Shown here in pieces: positions 1 through 8,464 of a DNA stretch of 64,000 bases. A program made the position numbers and the translations under genes. The notes under the pieces were generated by a model, which was not told where the DNA came from, ran no database searches, and saw nothing but the letters and a program-made list of their open reading frames with translations. Within the stretch, counting starts at the first letter, position 1. Each line of letters begins with the position of its first letter. The DNA comes from CAVUFH01 sp963740835 (GTDB taxonomy: Bacteria > Actinomycetota > Acidimicrobiia > IMCC26256 > PALSA-610), in assembly GCA_963740835.1 (NCBI GenBank), contig CAVUFH010000003.1:868001-932000 (forward strand). The letters run 5' to 3'.

Positions 1-555
1 GCTTACCGTGTTGCAGCGGATGCCGGCGGCGGCGTAGTCGACCGCGATCGACCGGGTCAGCGCGTTGAGCCCGCCCTTCGCGGCGATGTACGCCGCGAAC
101 CCCGGGCTCGCCCGTTCCGCCTGCCGCGACGAGATGTTCACGATCGCGCCGCCGCCCGCGCGCTCGAGGTGCGGGAGCACCTCGCGACACAACCAGAACG
201 GCGCGGTGAGGTCGACGCGCAGGATCGACTCCCAGGCGTCGGTGGCCAGGTCGCCGGCGCGCGCATCGTCGCCGCCACCACCCGCCGCGTTGTTCACGAG
301 CACCGTCAACCCGTCGAGCTCGCGCGCCGCGCCCGCGACGAGATCGATGCACGCGGACTCTTCGTGGAGATCGGCATCGAGGAACACGGCGCGTCCACCC
401 GCATCGGTGATCGCGCGCGCCACCGCGTTGCCTCGCTCCGCGTCGCGCCCGGTGACGGCGACGCGCGCACCTTGACGCGCGAACTCGATCGCGATCGCGC
501 GTCCGATGCCGGCGGTCGATCCCGTCACGAGCGCGCTCTCACCGGCCAACCGCAC
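1..555 (-). CDS. Short-chain dehydrogenase/reductase (SDR), 3' end outside the window
   Basis: This NAD(P)-dependent oxidoreductase of the classical SDR family is cut by the window edge, leaving about 185 N-terminal residues. The nucleotide-binding motif TGSTAGIG lies near residue 11, NNAAGG follows mid-protein, and a serine (NISS) precedes the catalytic pair YIAAK, so the active-site Ser-Tyr-Lys set is present. The GTG start at 555 is chosen because SDR proteins begin a few residues before the glycine-rich motif; AGAGG lies about 13 bases upstream. It follows the metal-transport genes on the same strand with a gap of about 100 bases. The substrate cannot be told from sequence. Confidence 0.85.
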   Translation of the reverse strand, partial: MRLAGESALVTGSTAGIGRAIAIEFARQGARVAVTGRDAERGNAVARAITDAGGRAVFLDADLHEESACIDLVAGAARELDGLTVLVNNAAGGGGDDARAGDLATDAWESILRVDLTAPFWLCREVLPHLERAGGGAIVNISSRQAERASPGFAAYIAAKGGLNALTRSIAVDYAAAGIRCNTVS

Positions 556-657
556 GCGGCGGAACGTACCTCTGTGATCCGCGAGCCGCCACCGGCGATC
601 CGCAACGATGACACCACATGCCGACCGGATGCCGGTGGCGTTCGTGACGAACCCTGA

Positions 658-1584
658 TCAGATGCTCAGCTTCGCGGGTTCCGCGTGATGACGATCCGGG
701 GCGGCATGATCGGTGACGGCTCGGCCTGCGTCGCTTTGTGAGCGGCGCCGTTGGATGCCGGTCAGTGCGAGCACGATGGCCCAGGTAAGGAACGCCAATG
801 TCACGATGCAGAAGCTCGGAGGAAGGTTGAAGACAACCGCGATGATGAGGCCGACCCACACGGCCGCGAGGCTGAGAGCAGTTCCGAGCGCGACGACGCC
901 GGCAGGGCGAGCAGTGATCAGTAGGGCGGTCGCCGAAGGTGTGACGATCAGCGCGAAGAGCAGCAACGTTCCGACGACCTGCACGGCCATCGTTACCGCG
1001 AGCGCGAGCAGGACCATGAATACGGTCCCGAGGAGCCGCACGGCTACTCCTTTCGCTTCGGCGACCTGTGGGTCGACCGAGGCGAACAAGAGGGGGCGTG
1101 CGATGACGACGAGAACGAGAGCCAAGCCGAGCGTGAAACCCGCGAATACTCGGAGCTGACCCGGCGAAATCGCAAGCAGATTCCCGAACAGCACGCTCGT
1201 GAGAGTGCTCGTGCTCTCCGATGCCAACGATGCGAACAGCACTCCGAGTCCGGTTGCGACCGCAAGGATGGTACCGGTGGATACTTCGCGATTGGACACC
1301 TGCTTGCCGAGCGCGCCGATCGCCAATCCTCCGCTCACGCAGAAGAGTGCGAGGCCGAGCGTCACGGGGATCCCGGCGAGCACAGCGAACGTCGCCCCCG
1401 GAAACCCGATGTGTGCAAGCGCGTGCGCCGCGAACGCGTCGCGACGAATCACGACGAAGTAACCGATCAGACCGGAAGCGATGGCGACAAGCGTGCCTCC
1501 AATGAAGGCGTTTCGCATGAAGCCGGTGTGCAAGATCTCGAACCAGTTGGATTGATATCCGACGTCCGCAATCGTATGGAACAC
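658..1584 (-). CDS. znuB: Zinc/manganese ABC transporter permease (ZnuB type)
   Basis: This integral-membrane subunit of a cluster-9 metal ABC importer has 308 residues and many hydrophobic segments typical of the ABC-3 permease family (for example the stretch beginning GLIGYFVVIRRDAFAAHAL). It starts with GTG three bases after the ATPase stop codon, so it is the last gene of a binding protein-ATPase-permease operon. The metal is either zinc or manganese; the divergent Fur/Zur-type regulator favours zinc by inference. Confidence 0.9.
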   Translation of the reverse strand: MFHTIADVGYQSNWFEILHTGFMRNAFIGGTLVAIASGLIGYFVVIRRDAFAAHALAHIGFPGATFAVLAGIPVTLGLALFCVSGGLAIGALGKQVSNREVSTGTILAVATGLGVLFASLASESTSTLTSVLFGNLLAISPGQLRVFAGFTLGLALVLVVIARPLLFASVDPQVAEAKGVAVRLLGTVFMVLLALAVTMAVQVVGTLLLFALIVTPSATALLITARPAGVVALGTALSLAAVWVGLIIAVVFNLPPSFCIVTLAFLTWAIVLALTGIQRRRSQSDAGRAVTDHAAPDRHHAEPAKLSI

Positions 1585-1587
1585 GGT

Positions 1588-2346
1588 TCAACTTCGCGTG
1601 AACAGATCGCCCTGCGGGGTGCGGACGACTTTGATCGGTGTGTCATACAGGTGGGTGAGCAGCTCACTGTCGACGACTTCGCCGATTGCGCCGTAGTGCG
1701 CGTGACCATCCAGCAAGTAGACGGCGCCGTCGAGGATCGAAAGGAGCGGGTTGAGATCGTGAACCACGACGACGATGGTGACGCGACGCCGGACGCGAAG
1801 CTCGTGGAGCAGCTGAACGATCTCATGTTGATTCCGAATATCGAGATTCGCAAGGGGCTCGTCGAGCAGCAACAGGTCCGGATCGCCGACGAGCGCCTGG
1901 GCGATTGCCACGCGTTGTTGTTGGCCGCCAGAGAGCTGCGAGAGGCGACGGGCGGCAACCTCGTGCGCCGAGACCGCCCGCAGCGCCTCGTCGACTCGGA
2001 CCCGATCCTCGCCTGACCGACCACCGAGGCCCCAGCGTGTTCCGGTCCGACCCAACGCCACGAGATCGCGGGAACGAATCGCTTCACCAATGTGCGCCGT
2101 GTAGTTCTGCGGGACGTAGCCGATGCGAGCGTTACCGCGGTGGGGTCCTTCGCCGAGCACCGTCATGCGACCTTCCGCAACCGGTACGAGCCCCAGCGCC
2201 ATCTCGAGCAGGGTTGTCTTGCCCGATCCATTCGGCCCGATGACTCCCACGATCGAGCCGGACGGGATCGAGAAGTCTCCTTGCGACCAGATCGCAAGGG
2301 CGCCCCGAGCGGCACTGACGCCAACGAGCTCCAGCGCGTTGGTCAC
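1588..2346 (-). CDS. znuC: Zinc/manganese ABC transporter ATP-binding protein
   Basis: This is the cytoplasmic ATPase of the metal importer, about 252 residues. It has Walker A (GPNGSGKTT), the ABC signature LSGGQQQR, Walker B (LLLLDEP) and the switch histidine in VVVHDLNP. The GTG start at 2346 makes a 4-base GTGA overlap with the binding-protein stop, typical of translational coupling. A longer reading from an ATG at 2391 would run into the upstream gene and add residues with no family similarity, so it is rejected. Confidence 0.93.
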   Translation of the reverse strand: MTNALELVGVSAARGALAIWSQGDFSIPSGSIVGVIGPNGSGKTTLLEMALGLVPVAEGRMTVLGEGPHRGNARIGYVPQNYTAHIGEAIRSRDLVALGRTGTRWGLGGRSGEDRVRVDEALRAVSAHEVAARRLSQLSGGQQQRVAIAQALVGDPDLLLLDEPLANLDIRNQHEIVQLLHELRVRRRVTIVVVVHDLNPLLSILDGAVYLLDGHAHYGAIGEVVDSELLTHLYDTPIKVVRTPQGDLFTRS

Positions 2347-3263
2347 CGTGTGAGCGCCGCGGCGAGATCTTGGAGCTGGTGCACCTGCCACGCCACGAAG
2401 GTCGTGAAGTCGGGTGGGACGCTTTCCGTCACGTTCACGACGGGAACGTCAGCGGCTTCGGCTCGCCTGCGCACCTGGTCAGGGATCGACCCTTCCGTCT
2501 GCGTGTTGAAGATGAGTACGGACATCGTGCCACCCGCCAGCGCCTTCTCGAAGTCGTTGATGTCGCCCGGAGCCGGCTCGGATTCGTTGGCCGTCGCTCG
2601 CTGGTACCCCGGCGGCGTCTTGTTCGCGAGCCCGAGCGCATCCGCCATGTAGTCGAAGATTCCTTCCGTCGCGCCGTAGGTCTTACCGACAGCCGTCGGC
2701 TTGATCCGGGCGATGACGTCGTCGTACGGCTTCATCGATGTGCGCCACGCTTCGTGCCGCTGATCGAAGTAGCTCCCAGACTTCGGTTCGAGCTTCTTCA
2801 GCGCCAGCGTGACGGCATCGGCAATCTTGTAGACATAGCCAGGGTCGTACCAGATGTGAGGGTTGTCGCCGTCCTTGCGTCCGGCGATGTTCCCACCGTT
2901 CACGACCACGGGCTTGTCGTCGAGGGTCGCGATGGCCTTCTCGGCCCACGGGTCATAGTCCAGGCCGTTGACGACGACGAGTCGCGCGCCGCCGAACCTG
3001 GCGTTGTCGGCCGGCGTCGGTTCGTAGTCGTGTGGATCCGCCGAGGAACTCTTGAAGATCGTCGTGACGTCCCCACAGTCGCCTGCGAGCGAATCCACGA
3101 TGTTTCCCCACTGGTCGACACTCACGACCACCGACACGGGTGGTGTCGGGCAGTCGCCCTTCGATGCGCTGCGGGCGGACCCAGCGTCGTCAGAGGAGCC
3201 GCACGCTCCCAGGATCAGCACCGCGATGACCGCGGCGGCGACTCCGGCGCGGAATCGAAACAT
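2343..3263 (-). CDS. znuA: Metal ABC transporter substrate-binding lipoprotein (ZnuA/TroA family)
   Basis: This is the extracytoplasmic metal receptor, 306 residues. The N-terminus is a lipoprotein signal peptide with lipobox LGAC near residue 21. Family metal-ligand histidines are visible in DPHDYEP and NPHIWYD. The usual third histidine (H-x-x-F-x-Y) is replaced by glutamate in TEGIFDY, and the C-terminal acidic ligand region reads FNTQTEG instead of the usual F-x-E-P. The metal site is therefore atypical. There is no His-rich loop. It is the first gene of the three-gene importer operon and is divergent from the Fur-family gene. Confidence 0.9.
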   Translation of the reverse strand: MFRFRAGVAAAVIAVLILGACGSSDDAGSARSASKGDCPTPPVSVVVSVDQWGNIVDSLAGDCGDVTTIFKSSSADPHDYEPTPADNARFGGARLVVVNGLDYDPWAEKAIATLDDKPVVVNGGNIAGRKDGDNPHIWYDPGYVYKIADAVTLALKKLEPKSGSYFDQRHEAWRTSMKPYDDVIARIKPTAVGKTYGATEGIFDYMADALGLANKTPPGYQRATANESEPAPGDINDFEKALAGGTMSVLIFNTQTEGSIPDQVRRRAEAADVPVVNVTESVPPDFTTFVAWQVHQLQDLAAALTR

Positions 3264-3376
3264 TTCCCTTCCTTCGGTTCAGGAGCACATTCACGCGAGA
3301 AAGGATGATAGCCATTCTCACTTAGTCCGCGCAGCTTCGTTCTCAATGCTTCTCATCAACGGGTACGCTGGACCAC
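3264..3376. promoter_or_regulatory. Divergent promoter region with a candidate Zur/Fur site
   Basis: This 113-base spacer separates the divergent metal importer and Fur-family genes. At 3306-3320 there is an imperfect palindrome TGATAGCCATTCTCA, whose complement TGAGAATGGCTATCA resembles the actinobacterial Zur consensus TGAAAATnnTTTTCA in its outer bases. A second TGAGAA-rich stretch (complement strand) lies at about 3340-3354. The assignment to Zur rests on this resemblance and on the gene context. Confidence 0.4.
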
Positions 3377-3871
3377 GTGATCAGTGAATTACACGCTGTG
3401 GCGGCGCAGCGTGTGCGCGCCGAAGATCAGAGGTACACAGCCGGCCGTCGCGCGCTCGTCGAAGTGCTGGCCGACGCAGACCAGCCGCTCACGATTCCGC
3501 AACTGCTGAAACGGCGAAAGGAACTCGCGCAGAGCTCTGTCTATCGCAACCTCGCGGTGCTCGACCGTGCCGGCGTGGTGCATCGCATCGTGACCTCCGA
3601 CGAGTTCGCGCGATACGAGCTGGCCGAAGACCTGACCGAGCATCATCACCACCACCTCATCTGCACCCGATGCGGCGACGTCATTGATTTCACGGTGCCG
3701 GCTCGACTCGAGGCGGACCTCGACACGACCGCTGCGAACGTGGCGAAGCGGACCGGGTTCGTGGTGGATCATCACCAGCTCGACCTCGTCGGCGCCTGCT
3801 CCCGATGCGCCCGCCCAAAGGTGCCTCGACCGCCGCGCCGACGTGCCGCGGTGCGTGATCGCGGGCGCTGA
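3377..3871 (+). CDS. zur: Fur-family metal-responsive repressor, probably Zur
   Basis: This cytoplasmic DNA-binding repressor has 164 residues. An N-terminal winged helix (SSVYRNLAVLDRAGVVHRI) is followed by the metal-sensing HHHHH cluster. Two CxxC pairs (CTRC and CSRC) form the structural zinc site usual in Fur/Zur proteins. The GTG start at 3377 gives the normal Fur length plus a basic tail rich in Arg and Pro. It is transcribed away from znuABC, so it most likely represses that operon when zinc is plentiful. Fur (iron) or Mur (manganese) specificity cannot be excluded by sequence. Confidence 0.85.
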   Translation: MISELHAVAAQRVRAEDQRYTAGRRALVEVLADADQPLTIPQLLKRRKELAQSSVYRNLAVLDRAGVVHRIVTSDEFARYELAEDLTEHHHHHLICTRCGDVIDFTVPARLEADLDTTAANVAKRTGFVVDHHQLDLVGACSRCARPKVPRPPRRRAAVRDRGR

Positions 3872-3904
3872 TCCGTCACAAGGGATTTCATCAGGCGCAC
3901 CAGC

Positions 3905-5275
3905 ATGTGGTCCCGCGGTGGAACGCGAGAGTTGGCCGGTCCGTCCGCGAATCGTGCGCGGAGATACACCACACTGAAGGCGATGAAGTCCGAGGGCCAC
4001 GTCCATGACCTCGATGTCTCGGCGCGAGTACGCCGGACCCTCTCGATCGTCAGCGCGGCGCTCGCAGTGCTCGTGGTTGCGTGCATGTGCACCATCGGCT
4101 TCGGTACGAAGGTGAAACCGGCGGTGTCGGGTCTGCTCGCGGGCAAGGTGTTCGAGGCGAAGGTCGTGAGCACGCGACTCGCACCGTGCGCCGGTACCAC
4201 GGCGGCCGATGGAATTTCGTGCCGACTCGTCCACGTCCATCTGACGCAGGGACCCGATGTCGGCGAGGGAGAAACACTCTCCTTTCCGACGGATGCAGAG
4301 ACGACTCCCGATCTCGGGCCGGGCGACTTGGTCGTGTTGAGCTATCAGCCCGGTGCCGAGCCGGACTTTCGCTACGCCTACGCCGATCGTCAGCGCCGCC
4401 CTGCACTCATTTGGCTCGCGGCGGTGTTCGCCGTCGCAGTGGTTCTCCTCGGTCGATGGCGCGGCCTCGCCGCGCTCGGTGGCATCGTCATCAGTCTCGT
4501 CGTCATCCTCGAGTTCATCCTTCCGGCGATTCTCGAAGGCCACAGTCCGATACTCGTCGCCGTCATCGGATCTGCAGCCATCGCGTACGTCGCGCTCTAT
4601 CTCGCGCACGGGATCAACTCGCTCACAACTGTTGCCCTGCTCGGCACGCTTGCTGCGCTCGCGCTCACGATCGTCTTTTCGGTGGTCTTCACGGCGCTTT
4701 GCCATTTTTCGGGATTCTCCACCGATGAGTCCATCGTGCTCGGTCAGCTCGCGCAGAACGTCGACATCAACGGCTTGATCCTCGCCGGTATCGTGATCGG
4801 CGCGCTCGGCGCGCTCGACGATGTCACCGTTACCCAGGCCTCTGCCGTTGCCGAAATACGGGCGGCCAACCCTGCGCTCGGTCACCGCGACCTGTACCGA
4901 GCGGGCATCCGAATCGGGCGGGATCACATCGCTTCGACGACTAACACGCTCGCGCTCGCGTATGCCGGGGCCGCACTCCCGCTGTTGCTGCTCTTCCTCC
5001 TCTCGTCACAGTCGCTCGGCGCAGTTGCCAACAGCGAAGTCGTGGCGACCGAAATTGTCCGCACCCTCGTCGGCAGTATCGGGCTGGTTGCCGCGGTCCC
5101 GATCACGACGTGGCTCGCAGCGCACGTCGTTGGCGGTCCATCGCCGGCGAGGCCCGCCCCTTCGCCGCCTGACCCCGGTACCGATGACGAAGACGCAAAG
5201 TGGCGGGCCCTCCGCCCCACGCGAGCAGGCGCGCCCGCCGACGATGACGTCGACTCGGTCTTCTGGGGGGATTGA
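3905..5275 (+). CDS. YibE/F family multi-pass membrane protein
   Basis: This membrane protein of about 430-456 residues resembles the YibE/F family. It has one N-terminal transmembrane helix, an extracytoplasmic domain of about 90 residues, then six or seven hydrophobic helices. The conserved core GALGALDDVTVTQASAV is present, followed by GRDHIASTTNTLALAYAG. Two starts are possible: ATG at 3905, or ATG at 3983 (MKSEGHVHDLDV), which lies nearer the first helix. The biochemical role of the family is not established. It follows the Fur-family gene closely and may be co-transcribed with it. Confidence 0.85.
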   Translation: MWSRGGTRELAGPSANRARRYTTLKAMKSEGHVHDLDVSARVRRTLSIVSAALAVLVVACMCTIGFGTKVKPAVSGLLAGKVFEAKVVSTRLAPCAGTTAADGISCRLVHVHLTQGPDVGEGETLSFPTDAETTPDLGPGDLVVLSYQPGAEPDFRYAYADRQRRPALIWLAAVFAVAVVLLGRWRGLAALGGIVISLVVILEFILPAILEGHSPILVAVIGSAAIAYVALYLAHGINSLTTVALLGTLAALALTIVFSVVFTALCHFSGFSTDESIVLGQLAQNVDINGLILAGIVIGALGALDDVTVTQASAVAEIRAANPALGHRDLYRAGIRIGRDHIASTTNTLALAYAGAALPLLLLFLLSSQSLGAVANSEVVATEIVRTLVGSIGLVAAVPITTWLAAHVVGGPSPARPAPSPPDPGTDDEDAKWRALRPTRAGAPADDDVDSVFWGD

Positions 5276-5289
5276 ATCGGTCTACGGCG

Positions 5290-5655
5290 TCAGTCGCGGT
5301 CGGGGGTCGGGAGCACGACGTGCGTGGTCAGCCAGCCCGATTGCTCGTGCAACTGGAACCCGGCCCGGGCGATGCTGGCGCGGAGGCGTCGGCGCGACCA
5401 TCCCGGCAGGCTCGCGATCGCGACCAGTCCGTTCTCCTCGACGTACAGGCGTGTGTTCGAGAACGGGGGGCGGAGCCGGGCGGTCAGCATGGTGAGCTCC
5501 GGATGCGCGTGTGTGATCCTGCCCACGCCGACGGCGCGGCGCGCTTCTGGTTCGAGCCGGAACACGATCGCGCCGGGAGCGACGGTCAAGGTCCCGTCGG
5601 CCGCGGCTGAGTTCACGGTGGCCGTGACCGTGAAGTGCTGCGGCAGGGCCGTCAT
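5290..5655 (-). CDS. Conserved hypothetical protein, 121 residues
   Basis: I do not recognise this family. It is a small soluble protein without signal peptide or membrane helix. Codon usage is the GC-rich third-position pattern of its neighbours, and the sequence has alternating hydrophobic beta-like stretches (TLTVAPGAIVFRLEP, NTRLYVEENGLVAIA) that argue for a real gene. It ends 14 bases from the convergent YibE/F gene. Confidence 0.6.
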   Translation of the reverse strand: MTALPQHFTVTATVNSAAADGTLTVAPGAIVFRLEPEARRAVGVGRITHAHPELTMLTARLRPPFSNTRLYVEENGLVAIASLPGWSRRRLRASIARAGFQLHEQSGWLTTHVVLPTPDRD

Positions 5656-5819
5656 GGTTGTGCGCGCTCGCTGTCCATCCTTGTGGTCGGACGCGCCGAG
5701 GCCGCCCGCCTTCCACTCTCCGTGTCGGCGCGTCAGAGCGCGGAGCTGAGTGCGACTTCAGGTTCGTGGAGCTTTGCTGTCAGGCGCGGGGAGCACGGCC
5801 CCGGTCGGCCGGCGCCGAA

Positions 5820-6758
5820 TCAGCTCCCGTGCGGCTCGTCGGGGAGGCGGGTGAGCACCTCGGCGCCGGTGGCGGTGACGAGCAGGGTGTTCTCGAACTG
5901 CGCGCAGCGGGAGAGGTCCCGGGTCGGGGCGGTCCACCCATCGGACCAGATGCGCCCGAGCTCCCACGAACCCTCGGTGATCATGGGCTCGATCGTGAAC
6001 GTCATGCCCGCGACGATCGGCGAATCGGCGTGGGGGTCGTAGAAGTGGGGGACCGACGGTGCGGTGTGGAACACCTCGCCGATGCCATGGCCGACGAACG
6101 CGCGCACGACTCCGAAGTCGTGCGCTTCGGCGTGCACCTGGATGGCGCGCCCGATGTCGTTGATGCGACCGCCGACGCGCACCGCGTCGATGCCCTTCCA
6201 CATCGCTTCCTGCGTGACCCGCACGAGCTCGCATGCGGTGTCGTCGACCTCGCCGACGAGGAACGTCGCGTTGCAGTCGCCGTGGACACCGTTCAAGAAG
6301 ATCGTGACGTCGCAGTTGACGATGTCGCCGTCGAGCAGCACGCGGTCGTCGGGGATGCCGTGGCAGATGATCTCGTTCACGGACGTGCAGAGCGATTTCG
6401 GGAAGCCCTTGTAGTGCAGCGGGCTCGGGTAGCCACCGCGAGCGATGCAGGCCTCGTGGCAGACCCGGTCGAGCTCGTCGGTGGTGATGCCCGGCCGCAC
6501 CGCCGCACCGATCTCGAGGAGCACCTCACGCGCGGCCCGACCCGCGATCCGCATCCGGTCGACGAATTCGTCGGGCGGTACGGCCGGCATCAGCGCCGGC
6601 GCGTCGGGTGCGTACGACGGACGCGGGATCGCGGCCGGCACCGCCCGGTCGGGCGAGAGGCGGCCGGCCCGGATCGCGCTCCGGCGCGCGGCCGGGGCCC
6701 GACGCACGGACGCGACTCGGCGTCGTGCCATCTTCTCGCGCTGCTGCCGCTTGCTCAC
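5820..6758 (-). CDS. map: Methionine aminopeptidase, type I
   Basis: This cytoplasmic enzyme removes the initiator methionine from nascent proteins. The dimetal site is complete: aspartates in CDVTIFL and HGDCNATF, histidine in FVGHGIGEVFH, and glutamates in FTIEPM and FENTLLVT; the substrate histidine is in ICHGIP. The GTG start at 6758 overlaps the globin stop codon by 4 bases (GTGA), giving 312 residues with a basic N-terminal extension of about 60 residues, as in the longer MapB-type actinobacterial enzymes. An ATG at 6731 is an alternative start. Confidence 0.93.
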   Translation of the reverse strand: MSKRQQREKMARRRVASVRRAPAARRSAIRAGRLSPDRAVPAAIPRPSYAPDAPALMPAVPPDEFVDRMRIAGRAAREVLLEIGAAVRPGITTDELDRVCHEACIARGGYPSPLHYKGFPKSLCTSVNEIICHGIPDDRVLLDGDIVNCDVTIFLNGVHGDCNATFLVGEVDDTACELVRVTQEAMWKGIDAVRVGGRINDIGRAIQVHAEAHDFGVVRAFVGHGIGEVFHTAPSVPHFYDPHADSPIVAGMTFTIEPMITEGSWELGRIWSDGWTAPTRDLSRCAQFENTLLVTATGAEVLTRLPDEPHGS

Positions 6759-7144
6759 TCGACCATTCTCGCGCCGGAGTTGATCATCGCGGTCGCCGCC
6801 ATCTCGAAGTACTCCCGCATCGCGGCCTTCGCCACCTCGGGCGCCGGGGTGTCTTCGAGTGCCGCGAACATCGCCGCGACCCACGCGTCCCGCTCCGGTG
6901 TGGCGATCGCGAACGGTGCGTGCCGCATGCGCAAGCGCGGGTGCCCCTTCTCGGCGCTGTAGTCGGGTGGGCCGCCCCAGTACTGCGCGAGGAACATCGA
7001 GAGCGCGCGCTTCCCCGGTGCGAGGTCCTCGGGGTACAAGCGCCGCAGCACGGGATCGCGCTCGACGTGTTCGTAGAAGTTGTCGACGAGCGCCTCGAAA
7101 TAGGGCTGACCGCCGACGATCTCGAACACGGAAACTTCAGGCAC
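6755..7144 (-). CDS. glbO: Group II truncated haemoglobin (trHbO)
   Basis: This haem-binding globin of about 129 residues closely resembles the mycobacterial trHbO group. The proximal haem histidine is in RMRHAPF, the G8 tryptophan in ERDAW, and tyrosines at B10 (NFYEHV) and CD1 (RRLYPED) line the distal pocket. The GTG start at 7144 gives the family length; a longer open frame upstream crosses the divergent SET gene and is not used. It is translationally coupled to map. Known roles of the group are in oxygen or peroxide chemistry near the membrane. Confidence 0.92.
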   Translation of the reverse strand: MPEVSVFEIVGGQPYFEALVDNFYEHVERDPVLRRLYPEDLAPGKRALSMFLAQYWGGPPDYSAEKGHPRLRMRHAPFAIATPERDAWVAAMFAALEDTPAPEVAKAAMREYFEMAATAMINSGARMVE

Positions 7145-7219
7145 GCCGTGTAGTGTTCCCGATCCGGTTGGCCCGGTTCGCCTCGTGGCGACGATGGCTG
7201 CGACCGAAGGTGAGGTGCA

Positions 7220-7729
7220 GTGCAGCAGTCCTGGCTCAACCCGAATGCATCTGTTGCGCCTGCCGGCGCGAAAGGGCTCGGGATCTTCGCGGCCGCCACG
7301 ATCCCGGCCGGCACGACCGTCGCCGGATTCGGCGGCAACGTCGTCGACCGGACCGAGTTCGACACGCTGGACGAAGCGTGGCGCACGCACTCCCTGCAGA
7401 TCGACGACCACCTCTACATGGTCAGCATGCCGCCGTTCGCGCCCGCCGATCTCGTGAACCACTCGTGCGAGCCGAACTGCGGGATCATCGGCTCGTGCCT
7501 GCTCGTCGCCATCAGCGCCATTGAGGTCGGCGACGAGCTGTGCTTCGACTACGCGATGACCGACACGAACGACTACGACGAGTTCGTGTGCTCGTGCGGC
7601 ACCGCGTCGTGCCGTCGGCTCATCACCGGCGGCGACTGGAAGCTCCCCGAGTTGCAGGAACGCTACGCCGGGTTCTTCTCGTCCTACATCACGCGCAAGA
7701 TCGCGGAGACCGCGGGTACCGAGCGCTGA
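7220..7729 (+). CDS. SET-domain protein-lysine methyltransferase-like protein
   Basis: This soluble protein of 169 residues is built almost entirely of a SET domain. Visible motifs are the SAM-binding start (KGLGIFAA), the pseudoknot motif NHSCEPNC, the ELCFDYAM segment and a post-SET cysteine cluster (CSCG then C five residues later). The GTG start at 7220 has GAGGTG just upstream. Bacterial SET proteins of this size occur in actinobacteria, but their substrates are mostly unknown. It is divergent from glbO with a 75-base spacer. Confidence 0.85.
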   Translation: MQQSWLNPNASVAPAGAKGLGIFAAATIPAGTTVAGFGGNVVDRTEFDTLDEAWRTHSLQIDDHLYMVSMPPFAPADLVNHSCEPNCGIIGSCLLVAISAIEVGDELCFDYAMTDTNDYDEFVCSCGTASCRRLITGGDWKLPELQERYAGFFSSYITRKIAETAGTER

Positions 7730-8464
7730 TCAGCCCGCGTCCTGCGGGTTGGTCACCGGCCGGCCCGCCGCGAGGTCGGAGAACAGCGGCGTGAAGACCT
7801 CGGGATCGTCGCCGTACTCACCCTCGGTGCGGAGCACGACCTTGTTGTCCTTGTCGAGGTAGACGATGTATGGCAGACCGCCGGCGCCGTAGGCGAAGTA
7901 CGCGGTGTTCTTGGTGTCGTCGGCGATGATCGGCAGCCGGCCCAGTCCTTCGCGCTGTAGCCATGCCGACGGCGGGTAGTTGTTCGGCGCCTCGTTGACG
8001 CGGGTCGACACGATCTCGATGTCGAGCCCGGCCGGGATGCCGTGGGCCCGGATCCACTGCTCGAGGCGCGGCACCTCGGCCTGGCAGTGTGGACACCAGT
8101 GCGCGACGAAGAAGATCGCCTTTGCGTTTCCGTCGTTCGCGGGAATGGTGACGGACGCGCCGGAGAAGTTCGAGCCTTGCAGCGTGGGCGCGTTGTCGCC
8201 GACCGCGTCGTCGTTCTTGGTCGACACGAAGTCGGGAAGGTCGGGTCCCGACACCTTGACGGTCGCCGTCTCCTGCTCGGCCGAAGTGTCGGGCTTGTTG
8301 CCTCCGCCGCGCGCACTGACGAGGACCGCGATCACTGCGGCGACGACGACTGCGCCGATCAGGATCGGCCAGACCGGGAGGCGCTTGGGCGCGCCGGCAC
8401 CGGAACGGCGCGGCGGTTGCTTGCTCGGTCGCTTGTTGGGTGGTCTGGTCGCGGACTTGCTCAT
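7730..8464 (-). CDS. Membrane-anchored thioredoxin-like protein (TlpA/DsbA type)
   Basis: This thiol-disulphide oxidoreductase has 244 residues. An N-terminal basic segment precedes one transmembrane helix (about residues 28-50), then an extracytoplasmic thioredoxin fold with active site CPHC in AHWCPHCQAE. The cis-proline loop is visible near GLPYIVYLD. It overlaps the upstream DsbB-like gene by 4 bases (ATGA), so the two very likely form an oxidative folding pair, with the DsbB-like protein re-oxidising this one. Confidence 0.87.
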   Translation of the reverse strand: MSKSATRPPNKRPSKQPPRRSGAGAPKRLPVWPILIGAVVVAAVIAVLVSARGGGNKPDTSAEQETATVKVSGPDLPDFVSTKNDDAVGDNAPTLQGSNFSGASVTIPANDGNAKAIFFVAHWCPHCQAEVPRLEQWIRAHGIPAGLDIEIVSTRVNEAPNNYPPSAWLQREGLGRLPIIADDTKNTAYFAYGAGGLPYIVYLDKDNKVVLRTEGEYGDDPEVFTPLFSDLAAGRPVTNPQDAG

